This document shows, piece after piece, positions 48,469-58,360 of a stretch of 64,000 nucleotides of DNA; positions within the stretch are counted from its first letter, which is position 1, and each line of letters starts with the position of its first letter. Below the pieces are notes generated by a model, which saw only the letters and a program-made list of their open reading frames with translations, was not told the origin of the DNA and searched no databases. The translations under genes and the position numbers were made by a program. The DNA comes from Rosellinia necatrix (lineage: Eukaryota; Ascomycota; Sordariomycetes; Xylariales; Xylariaceae): positions 1,984,001-2,048,000 of the forward strand of contig JAGYVD010000006.1 of NCBI GenBank assembly GCA_021209875.1. Reading direction: 5' to 3'.

Positions 48469-50665
48469 CTTTTCGTTGGTCATCCGGGATCGTAAGAGGA
48501 ACAGTTGAAGCTGAGTTAGGGGCAACGCACTGGCGTCTATGAAATGATGGATCTTCTCAATTGATATAAGTACCCCCAACCAACTCCAGCGGACAGCTAG
48601 CATCTATATAGTTTTCTGAGTAATATATTCGCAAGGACCAATCCCGGGGGGACTGTTGATGGTTGGACATATATCGCCGCTGTTCCGGCTGAATAGGGTA
48701 CATGCGGCAAACCAATCATTCCGATCGCGCTCATGAACTTCATCTATTCCACCCACCCAATTCATTATCTAGCTGATAAGGCACTCTTCGTATGTAAGTA
48801 AGTAAGCCAATGAAATTCCCCTATTAATTCCATTGGAGGCGATCGACACGATGTGCCGTTCGCGCTTCAGGTGAATTGCCTTATGGTTGTGAGCCTTGCG
48901 GACTCCAAACTTAACCTCGCTGAGCGTATTAAGTAGTCAATTAATTTGGCATTGGGACTATTCTAGAGAAATTTTCATATAAACACGCGCCAATCGGTAT
49001 TATCTAGAATAGGTGCTTTCTGATAGAACCCCCTTGATGCACGAGTATGGGTTTCGGTAATCTGGTCAAGCACGTGTAACCATCGATTCACAGTGCACAT
49101 TTCCCGACGACCTCTAAGTTAGAAACAGATGTCACGCTCTTCATCTACCCTCATAGTCAGATATTGGATTTTCCTCTGCAGCCTAGACAACTTCTAATTG
49201 AATTTTCTCCAACTACTTATTAAACCTGGAATCTAATATTTTGCATTTAGTTTGTGCTTTTTTTTTTTTTCAACTTTTCGGTTTATTCTTCTCTGGGTAG
49301 CTGGGTCTGAGCATATTAGTCTGTCGCTTGCGAGTCGGCTGCTCTCGTTGAGCGATTGACCGGTTAACCTAGGTGGAATGGAGCTGATACGCTACTATTT
49401 CTTGGATCATACTCCAAAACTTTTGGTACCAACGTTTTGATGTCACTTCGTATTTTAATATTTACGATGCCTGTTCATCCTATCTTAAGCTTTTGACAGC
49501 GCTTGGCGTTCATGCCTTTGAGTGAGGTGGGTCTAAGATAATGAGCTATGAGGGGTGGGTTAGGAAACCAAGTGGTCACAGCATAGGCCTCACGGATGCT
49601 TTTATCTAGCCTACGCGAGATCTAAGATAGAGGGGCTGTCAATTGGTTGCTGATCGTCGGTATGGTAAGGACTGGGGAAAACACCATGCGATAGATGCAT
49701 TCAGGTTGATCCGAAACATCTCACATGATAAGTTGGCAACACAACATATAAATTCCTGCAACATCTTTTAAGAAAGCGTTAGAAGACACAATATACTAGA
49801 TGTTAAAGAGCATGGTGCAATAGTTATGGATTGTGTATTGAGTATATATAATCGAGAAAACTCATCTTGACACATGAAAAGACTGGTACTAGAAGTCCGC
49901 TAAGAATCTCATGATGAATGGGCTCGTCATCAGACACTTGACGGAGAGTGGGTATTGCTTCTAAAAGGGTTAACGATACTAATGACGAATTCAGAGATCG
50001 GATAGAGACCGAAGGAAGCCAAGCGTCATATTGGATGAACAAGAGGTGTCATGGCGGGTCCTGTACTGGGGTTCTGGTGCTGGCTGTTTCGGGAGCCCAA
50101 AATATTTCTGGTAAGGGCATGAGATGATGTTCCACGTCGGCTGACTGCAAGCTTGGATAAAGGTTACTAATACGCCTGAGAGAGAATCAAGAATTCTCAT
50201 TTCCGGTAGGGACGACACTGACGAGACGAGAGAAGCTTGACAACATGAGCAGTGTAGAAGCCTAACGGGGGAACCCCGGTCCTGTCAACGGAGACTGGTC
50301 CGTATTGCCCGATCGGGGCGAGACAAGGCCGAATTGAATATTTCATTCGCGGGAAATTCCCAGCATAACCTCCTCCGAACCCACTGCATCACGGAGCTCA
50401 GGGGCGCCAACTGTGGGCGCGGCCGGGCCAAGACCCTCCATAGCGATGGTAGGATGCGCTGCAGAATGGCCAGCAGGTTCCGAAGCGAAGTTGGCCCAGA
50501 GTTGGCCCAGGCTCGTTGCACCTCCCAATACGACATGGCCCTGCATATGGCGATATATGGGAACAGATATAAGTGCTCGTGTCCGGTTAGGGTGACGATC
50601 AGCAGCACGCGAATGTTGATCGTCCCCCAGAGCCTCAACACTACAGTCGCTGACACGCCTTGGCC
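48469..50665. other. intergenic region, AT-rich, no gene recognised
   Basis: 2.2 kb between the divergent DUF1996 and GH74 genes, so both promoters lie here. A T tract (about 49259-49271) and AT-rich DNA fill 48.8-50.0 kb. No transposon or RNA gene recognised. A weak GATATAAG element lies about 100 bp before the GH74 start. Confidence 0.5.
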
Positions 50666-53619
50666 ATGAAGCTGCTCATATTGACCGAGCTGTTACTGGC
50701 AGCTGCAGCTCCTATACGAGCTGCGTTCACATGGCAGAACGTCAAGATTGGGGGTGGCGGAGGCTTCGTGCCTGGCTTCGTGTTCCATCCCAAGACCAAG
50801 GGCGTCGCTTACGCGCGAACTGATATTGGCGGTCTCTATCGGCTCAACAGCGACGACTCCTGGACGGCCGTAACCGACAGCATCGCAGACACTGCCAACT
50901 GGAGCAAATGGGGCGTTGATGCGGTAGCCCTGGACCCCCAAGATGCCAACAAGGTATATGCTGCGGTCGGCTCCTATACGAATAGCTGGTTCGTTTTACG
51001 TCTTGACATATACTTGTAAATGAGAGGCAGCCTGACAAATTGCCCTAGGGACCCTAACAACGGGGCGATAATCCGGAGCAGTGACCAAGGTGCAACGTGG
51101 TCGTCGACTTCCCTGTCTTTCAAGGTCGGTGGGAACATGCCCGGCCGAGGGATGGGTGAACGTCTTGCCGTCGACCCTGTGAACTCCAAGATCCTCTACT
51201 TCGGCGCCCGCAGCGGCAACGGGCTGTGGAAGAGCACCGATGGCGGAGTGACATTCGCCAAGGTCTCTAGCTTTACCGCCAAGGGGGCCTTCGCCCCGGA
51301 CCCGAGCGATCCCAACGGCTACAACAACGACCCCCAGGGCCTCACGTTCGTGACCTTTGACTCTACGAGCAGCACCACGGGCGGCGCTACATCACGGATC
51401 TTCGTGGGCACCGCCGACAATGCCACGTCAAGCGTGTGGGTGACAGAGGATGCCGGAACTACCGTACGCCCCTCGTCTTGTCTTACGATGCTTCGTCTAA
51501 CTATAGGAGAAGAAGAAGGCTAACAGATGGCAGTGGAGTGCGGTAGCAGGCCAGCCGGGGACATTCTTCCCTCACAAGTGCGTGCTGCAACCGACGGAGA
51601 AGGCGTTGTACCTCACCTACAGCGACGGTACGGGACCTTACGACGGCACGCTGGGAGCGGTGTACCGGTACGACATCACGGCGAAGACCTGGAAGAACAT
51701 CACGCCGGTCTCGGGCTCCGATCTCTACTACGGCTTCGGCGGCATCGGCGTCGACATGCTCAGCCCGGGGACCATCGTGGTGGCGAGCCTGAACTCCTGG
51801 TGGCCGGACGCGCAGCTCTTCCGCTCCACGGACAGCGGCGCCACCTGGTCGCGGCTCTGGGAGTGGACGAGCTACCCGAACATGAACCTGTATTACAGCC
51901 AATCTGTGAGTCCCACGCCCCGTCTGATCGCCTTGGAATCGGCACACTAACGTCCTGGGGGGGGGATCACGAAGGCGGCCAAGGCGCCCTGGGTCAAGAG
52001 CGGCTTCCTGGACGCGGACACCAAAGACCTCGGCTGGATGATCGAGTCGCTCGTCATCAACCCCTTCGACAGCGACCACTGGCTGTACTCGACGGGGCTG
52101 ACCGTCTTCGGCGGCCACGACCTGACCAAGTGGGACACGGCGCACAACATCACGATCCAGGTGCTGGCGGACGGGATCGAGGAGTTCGCGGTGCTCGGGC
52201 TGGCGTCGGCGCCGGGCGGCAGCGAGCTGCTGGCGGCCGTGGGCGACGACAGCGGGTTCACGTTCGCGGCGTCGTCGGCGCTGCGGACGTCGCCGCAGAA
52301 GCCGTGGATGGACCCGATCTTCTCGTCGTCGACGAGCGTCGACTACGCCGGCGCGGCCGTCAAGAACGTCGTGCGCGTCGGCAACACGGCCGGCACGCAG
52401 CAGGTCGCCGTGTCCGGCGACGGCGGCGCCAGCTGGAACGTCTACTACGGCGCCGACACGAGCATGGCGGGCGGCACCGTCGCCTACTCGGCCGGCGGCG
52501 ACACCATCCTCTGGTCGACGTCGGCCAACGGCGTGCAGCGGTCGCAGTACACCAGCGCCTTCGCGGCCGTGTCCTCGCTGCCGGCCGCGGCCGTCATCGC
52601 CGCCGACAAGCAGGAGAACGCGTACTTCTACGCCGGCTCCGGCTCGACCTTCTACGTCAGCAAGGACACGGGCTCGACGTTCGCCGCCGCCGCCGCGGGG
52701 GCCCTCGGCGGCGCCACCTCCGTCCGCGCCATCGCCGCGCACCCGAAAGTCGCCGGCGAGGTCTGGGTCTCGACCGACGCCGGCGTCTTCCGCTCCACGG
52801 ACCACGGCGCCTCCTTCGCCAAGGCCTCGACGGGCCTGACCAACACGTACCAGGTCGCGCTCGGCCTCGGCTCCGGCAGCGCCTGGAACGTGTACGCGTT
52901 CGGCACCGGCTCCGCGGGCGCCCGGCTCTACGGCAGCGCCGACGCCGGCGCCACCTGGACCGACATCCAGGGCGCCACCCAGGGCTTCGGGGCCATCGAC
53001 AGCTGCCGGCTCGCGGGCAGCGGCAACACCGCGAACCAGGTGTTCGTGGGCACCAACGGCCGCGGTGTCCTGTACGCTTCTGGCGCTCTGTCTGGCGGTG
53101 GCGGTGGTTCGACCACGACCACGACTCGAACGACTCTGTCGACGTCGACAACCTCCACCACGAGAGTCACCTCTTCGACGACCACAACACGAACCACCAC
53201 TACTACCACTAGGGCGACCACCACGACCACCTCTTCGGGCCCGACGCCAACTGGAACCGTGCCTGTAAGTGATGATTCCACTACATTCATCCCCTACTCC
53301 CCTTTTCTGAGTAGTACGAATTTTGCTAACTCGTTGTCTCTGCAGCAATATGGAGTAAGTGAACTACACTCGTCATCATAAAAACTTAGCCCTTTTTCCA
53401 TTTAGTTCCCCCTTCAACATCTTTAGGTTATATAAGGAACGAGTGCCTCTCGTCCCCCCTCCCCCCTGAACGAACCAATCCAATCTATAAAATTGCATTT
53501 TGTTTGCTGACATTTTCTTTCTATAGCAATGCGGAGGAAGCGGCTACACCGGGCCAACCGTCTGCGTGTCCCCTTACACATGCCAGGTACAAAACGCGTA
53601 CTACTCCCAGTGCTTGTAA
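50666..53619 (+). CDS. GH74 xyloglucanase with C-terminal CBM1
   Basis: Six exons (50666-50988, 51049-51463, 51534-51905, 51975-53264, 53346-53354, 53527-53619) join in phase to 833 residues. A signal peptide ([20 protein letters not shown]) leads into [19 protein letters not shown] GH74 sequence. Repeated BNR/Asp-box-like motifs ([40 protein letters not shown]) indicate the double seven-bladed propeller. D53 in [10 protein letters not shown] and D461 in AAVGDDSGF are the likely catalytic pair by family comparison. A Thr-rich linker (about 745-800) joins a fungal cellulose-binding CBM1 ending YYSQCL. The CBM1 begins in a 9-nt exon (Gln-Tyr-Gly), with introns of 81 and 172 nt on either side. 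The enzyme is secreted and cleaves xyloglucan or related beta-1,4-glucans of plant cell walls. Exon 4 is extremely GC-rich compared with exons 1-2. Confidence 0.95.
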
Positions 53620-53977
53620 AAGCATCACTCCATCTAGGTAGTATACATAAGCTCGTATATAGTTTTTCAAGTATTGCGTTTAATATCGTCTCTTTATTCG
53701 GCGCTCTTTTCAAATTAATAAAGTTCGTGTGATTTGGGCAATCAGTTTTCTCATAGAAACAATATGCCTCGGCCATGAACGTGATACATATACATATATA
53801 TATGTATATATATACTTATATCAGGACGTTATCCATTCCAAACTAGCTCCTCACATTACGCACACCACCATAGCTCTTATATAATTGAAAATTCGTTAAA
53901 CATGGTCATGAAAGGGATCCAAGCAACAACTCGCCAGACGGAAAAACCGTACCACCCCCTCCCTCCCCTTTCCCCCA
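53620..53977. other. convergent 3' flanks
   Basis: 358 bp between the stop codons of the convergent GH74 and TauD-type genes. AT-rich, with a TATATATATGTATATATA-type stretch near 53790-53812 and possible polyadenylation signals. No gene seen. Confidence 0.5.
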
Positions 53978-55469
53978 TCATCGCGCATCTCCATCCTTTC
54001 CATTCCCCACAGAAGTAACAGCAGCCGGCGGCGGCGGCGGCGGCGGTGAAAGGAAGACCGGGAACGGGGTGCCGACGGGGTTGCGGCCCCAGGCGGACGG
54101 GGAGTCGTCGTGGACGGTGGTGCGGCGCAGGTCGCGGACGAAGCGGCCGTCGAAGGCGCCCGGGCCGGCGCGGTGCAGGACGGCGCGGTTGTCCCAGATG
54201 ACGAGGTCGCCGGGCCGGCGCCAGCGCACCGCGACCACGTACCTGTCCTGCGTCGCGTGCGCGTTCAGCCGCCGCACGAGATCCCAGCTGTCGGCTACTT
54301 CCTTACCCCCCTTTCCCCCTTCTCCTGCCTGTCCCTCCTCCTGCCCCTCGTCCGCGGCGGTGGTGGTGGTAATGGCGTGCTCGATATGGTGCAGGTGCGC
54401 GCCGACGTAGAGGTTCGGCCGCCCGCTGGGGCCGTGGCGCTGCAGCACGTCGTGGCGCGCCATGGGCCAGCGCGCGGGGTCCAGGTGCGCGAAGAAGGCC
54501 GGCGACCCGAGCTTGCGCGAGTGCGCCATCGAGTGGGCACCGACCAGTCGGCCGCCACCACCATCGTCATCACCACCATCATCACCACCATTATCATCAT
54601 TATCACTGCTACCGCCGCCCCCCGGCTCCGCCGAGGAGGAGATCTCGCGTCCGCTTGTCGAGCTCCTCGGCCGCCGTCCGCGAGTCCGCGAACAGCGTGG
54701 TCTCCCCCACGTCCGCGCCCGCGCCCGCGCCCGCACCGGCCGGTGGTAGTCGTGCGGCGCGCAGCAGCGAGAACGACGCGCGCCGCGGGTTGAAGGACGA
54801 GTCGGCGTGGAACAGGCCGTTGCCGCGGTTCGCGTGCGCGCGCGCGCTCGTCGGGTCCAGCACAATCAACTTCGGCTCCCCCTCCCCCTCCCCCTCCCCC
54901 TCCCCCTCTTCCTCCGTCTTCACTCCCGCACCACCAACACCACCACTACCGCTGTTGTTGTTGTCGTCGTCGCCGTCGTCATCGTTTTTGGGGGCGAGCT
55001 CGACGTTCCCGGCGTCGAACAGCTCGTAGTGCCCGTACCGCGGCCGCCGTCCGCTGCCGGCCAGGTACCGCTCGATGGTGTCGAGGTTGCCGAGGCGCCG
55101 CGAGAAGTCCACGTGCGCCGCATCCGTCAGGCCCGTGTCGCGGAAGACGCAGACGCCGTACTGATTGGGCCACCGATGGAATCCGTGGGTTAGCGGTGTC
55201 TCGTATAGGAGGAGTCGGAGGAGGGAGTGAATGGAGTGGGAGAGGAGAGAGAGAGAGAGAGAGTGGGATGAGGATTTAGATTAGCTGTGCCCGACGTCTT
55301 CTCTCACCTTCGCCATCGCGCCCATGATCTCGGAGAACTGCTCGTCCGAGACGTCGGCGAAATTCACGCCCGACACCTCGGCCGCGAAGGTCGGGTGCAG
55401 CTTCCTGACCTCGATAGTCTTGAACTGCGGTTCGTCCCCCCCTCCTTCTCCGTTGACGAGGCCCGGCAT
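53978..55469 (-). CDS. TauD/TfdA-family 2OG-Fe(II) dioxygenase, apparent 1-nt frameshift
   Basis: Two exons (55469-55308, 55160-53978) with a 147-nt phase-0 intron. The product would be about 447 residues if one extra base were absent. N-terminal sequence (KLHPTFAAEVSGVNFAD, YGVCVFRDTGL), the iron-binding HxD in GLFHADSSFNPRR, AHSMAHSRKLGSP, GDLVIWDNRAVLHRAG with the distal His, and RRTTVHDDSPSAWG all match fungal TauD proteins of the 2,4-D/alpha-ketoglutarate-like group. The frame changes by one base between the TAAEELDKRTR segment and the GGGGSSDN segment. The simplest site is a run of six C on the plus strand (54618-54623), where five would restore the frame. Three low-complexity inserts (Asp/Asn/Gly, Glu/Gly, Gly/Asp) expand poorly conserved loops. 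GA and TC dinucleotide runs flank exon 1. The gene is either newly inactivated or misread at a homopolymer. Confidence 0.75.
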
Positions 55470-56312
55470 CTTTGATCTTTTTTGCTTTCTGTCTCTATTT
55501 CTGTTTGTGTTTCTGCTGCCTTGTCTTTAGGCCTCCTCTCTCTCTCTCTCTCTCTCTTACACCATCAAGATCTTTCTGTTGAATTTCTTGTTCCCTCGTG
55601 CTTTAAGTAGTATAAGGCTCTAGGTAAATATCTGAAGGTAGAGATGATAAGGTAGTTAGTTCCCCGCCCCCTGAGTGAAATGCTTATACCCCAGCATAGT
55701 GACCTGGAGCAGCACGCCTCTAGCAGATAACCCAATTTATTCCGCCCCCTGGCCGGCATCTATATAAATGAGGTCTTATATCTCACTGCCGTTGATGTGG
55801 AAATAGGCAGTTGCCGTGTGCGGGGTAGGCGCCGTAATTGCCGATAGAGTAGAACGACGTGAACGTCCGTGGTTGTAAGCGTACATGGTAGACCCCTGGC
55901 TGTCGATGCTTGACTCGACTGCGAAGCTTTGATGAGCGGGGAAAGGACAAGGGATCCTCGCCCCTCTACGTGTATTACCGAACCCCAGATCGCGGTAACT
56001 CCATCGAGACCGCTGAAGGAAGCTGAGGGCATCATGTTATATAATCTTCATTTGACCCGTTGCAAATGAGCACTAGCTGACATCAACTCTGCTCGGAACT
56101 TGGTAGTACAAAGGCCAATAATGGCGCGTTATCCAATTAGGCAGGCTCCTTCCTAGACGGCTTACGCACACCGCTCTATTCCCGTCTCTGTTCAGTTGCG
56201 ATCGATATTAATAATAGTGTTTTCCTCGGAAACCCCGTTCGCATTAGTATATATATCTCGTTATGAACCCCGTCGTACATATCGTCTCATCTCGTAATTG
56301 TAACACGACTCT
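55470..56312. other. intergenic, nothing recognised
   Basis: 843 bp of promoter for the TauD-type gene and 3' flank of the GPI protein gene. A TC dinucleotide run (about 55533-55557) lies 65-90 bp upstream of the TauD start codon. Confidence 0.5.
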
Positions 56313-57089
56313 TCACAAGACGGCGACAACGCCCAAAATGCCGGCCGCCGCGGCAGCGGCAGCGGCGAGGAACCCCGTCTCGCCTGCTGCGGCAGGGGAG
56401 TCAGTGGACGCGGTCTCGGAGGGTGTGGAAGCAGGCAAGCCTCCCGTATCGCCGCCGCTGCCGCCTCCCTCCGCTCTCGTGGTGGCAGACGTGCTCGCAG
56501 CGGTCGCGGTCGCGGTCGCACTCGCGCTCGCGGCCGAGATCTGCGCCACGACCTGGGGGCAGGTCTCGTAGGCCTCGACGGTGCGGACGAGGTCGCCGGC
56601 GCGCTCGCACTTGGTGGCGAGGGTGGCGATGCGGTCCGAGTACCGGTTGTACCACGAGTACCAGGCGGGCAGGAAGCTCGTGAAGGCGTCGCCGGCGGGC
56701 CCGGTGACGGAGAAGTCGCAGACGCCGTCGAGCCCGCGCGTCGTCTGCGCCAGCGCCTGCGACACGGCGTCCCCGCGCAGCAGCGCCCCCGGGATCCGCG
56801 GCAGCGTCGTCACCAGCGGCAGCGCCCCCGGGATGCACGCCCGCAGGTCGAAGCTCGCCGCCAGCTGGTACAGCGCCGACAGCAGGTTCGCCGACGTCTC
56901 TCGCGCCGCCTTGGCCTGCCGTGCCGTCGTCGGCGTCGTTGTTGTTGTCGTCGGCGTCGGCGTCGGCGTTGGGTCTGGCGTCGTGTCGGGCTTGGGCTCG
57001 GCAGCGGCGTCGGCGCTGGCGCTGACGAGAGCGAGAGGCCCCGACGAGGCGAGGAGGACCGCCGCGATGACGGAGAGGGAGACGCGCAT
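56313..57089 (-). CDS. GPI-anchored Cys/Thr-rich surface protein, infection-structure-protein-like
   Basis: Single exon, 258 residues. A signal peptide (MRVSLSVIAAVLLASSGPLA, about 1-25) precedes a Pro/Thr stretch (TPDPTPTPTPTTTTTT). The conserved core of about 130 residues has four cysteines (in RACIPG, GVCDFS, TKCERA, ETCPQV) and the motif FTSFLPAWYSWYNRY. A Ser/Ala/Thr-rich stalk follows, ending in a hydrophobic tail (FLAAAAAAAAGILGVV) typical of a GPI-attachment signal. The core resembles proteins annotated in Sordariomycetes as infection structure specific, known from appressorium-stage surface proteins; biochemical function is unknown. The coding region is highly GC-rich, and long open frames on the opposite strand are by-products of that. 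Confidence 0.83.
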   Translation of the reverse strand: MRVSLSVIAAVLLASSGPLALVSASADAAAEPKPDTTPDPTPTPTPTTTTTTPTTARQAKAARETSANLLSALYQLAASFDLRACIPGALPLVTTLPRIPGALLRGDAVSQALAQTTRGLDGVCDFSVTGPAGDAFTSFLPAWYSWYNRYSDRIATLATKCERAGDLVRTVEAYETCPQVVAQISAASASATATATAASTSATTRAEGGGSGGDTGGLPASTPSETASTDSPAAAGETGFLAAAAAAAAGILGVVAVL

Positions 57090-58360
57090 TGCGAGATATC
57101 TTCGCTCTCGTTGCCCGTTGCGTTCTCGATCTGGTCGCTACAGGCCAAGAAGATGAGTTGTTGGGGATAAGACGTGTAAGAAATGAGGTGGCCAATATTT
57201 GTCGCTAAAAGTCAAGCGGGGGTCCTAGACAAACGAGGACTTGTAGACGGCAGAGATGGTTAATCTCTTCGACGCAATCAATCCCCCACATCGCCTCGCC
57301 TTGGTCGATGAGATCTCGACTGCGGAGACGCAACCACGATCTGCACCGCTATTTCCCCCTTGGCAAATGTTATGACATGTGGTGGAAACGTCCCCACAAC
57401 AGGTAGTTATGTATGCATTCAACATCTGTCCAGGGGAGTACACATGTACATTATACACACTGTGACAGGCTTTCCCGTGCCAGACATCCCAGATCATACC
57501 TAATACAGCGGGGTCGGAATCTGGGTAGTTAGCGTGACATTAGCGGCACTCAGTCATTTCCCAAAAGAGTGTATATTTATCAGGCCATTGTTTTGATTGG
57601 TCCATGGCCTAGTGCGTGCAGTACCTGCCAAGACCGGGGACTTCGACACCTGCACTGGGTGTGTATCACAACTTGCATCATTGAACCTTATTTGTACCAC
57701 CGTGACAAACACCATTGCAAACTAAGTTTGAGTAGATAGATAGCTGTCACACATGAGCTTGTTCATTTAACTGATATGGATGTTAGGACATGTTTTGTCG
57801 TACATCAGTATACCTGTCTTCGTGGGAGGCCTGAGGATGCTGTTGTTTACCCCTCCGGGCCCTTCCCACCCCCCCAAAACTGAATTAGTAGTGCTCCTGT
57901 TACGTTGGGGACTCTGACACAGAGGAAATATCATCTTGGATTGTAGTACCTAGGTTCAAATAGGGGATGCTAATCAAAGAACCTATGTTCCTATGAAATG
58001 ATCCCAACCTCATCCTCTCAAGGGCAACGATACACATCACAAAATTTGGGCTTGTCGCGACACTACGCGGACCACTTCTTGCCCTCTATCTCCCCTCTGT
58101 CACTGTCTAGCATGTTTTCTTGCTTCCATGGTCTTGGTCGGAGAGGCTGGGAATACGTTCCAAACAGCTAATCTCACCGACTCGGGACACACAGATGTAT
58201 CATGGCGTCTCGGTTCCATCTGGTTATATGGAGCTAGTTGACCTCTCGAGTAGAGTCGCCTCTGGAAAAGCCAGCCGCCTGCTCATCGTCAAGCCCGTAG
58301 AGCCAACGATACAAAAAGAGCAATGAGTACTCGAGTAAACGGGGTGGCATCATTCTCTTC
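57090..58360. other. intergenic region, nothing recognised
   Basis: 1.27 kb containing the promoter of the GPI-protein gene and 3' flank of the GT15 gene. No repeat longer than short homopolymers, no RNA gene and no family-like open frame. Confidence 0.5.

Noticed and set aside
51501..53348. 615-codon minus-strand open frame and 561-codon second plus-strand frame over the GH74 gene
   Set aside because: Both lie over GC-rich GH74 coding DNA and consist of Arg/Gly/Ala-rich sequence typical of antisense or shifted shadows. The GH74 frame has domains, splice phases and a CBM1.
53978..54865. Treating 54865-53978 as an independent Arg/Thr-rich protein
   Set aside because: Its first part is the shadow of the dioxygenase frame. 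Only the part after the C6 run is real coding sequence.
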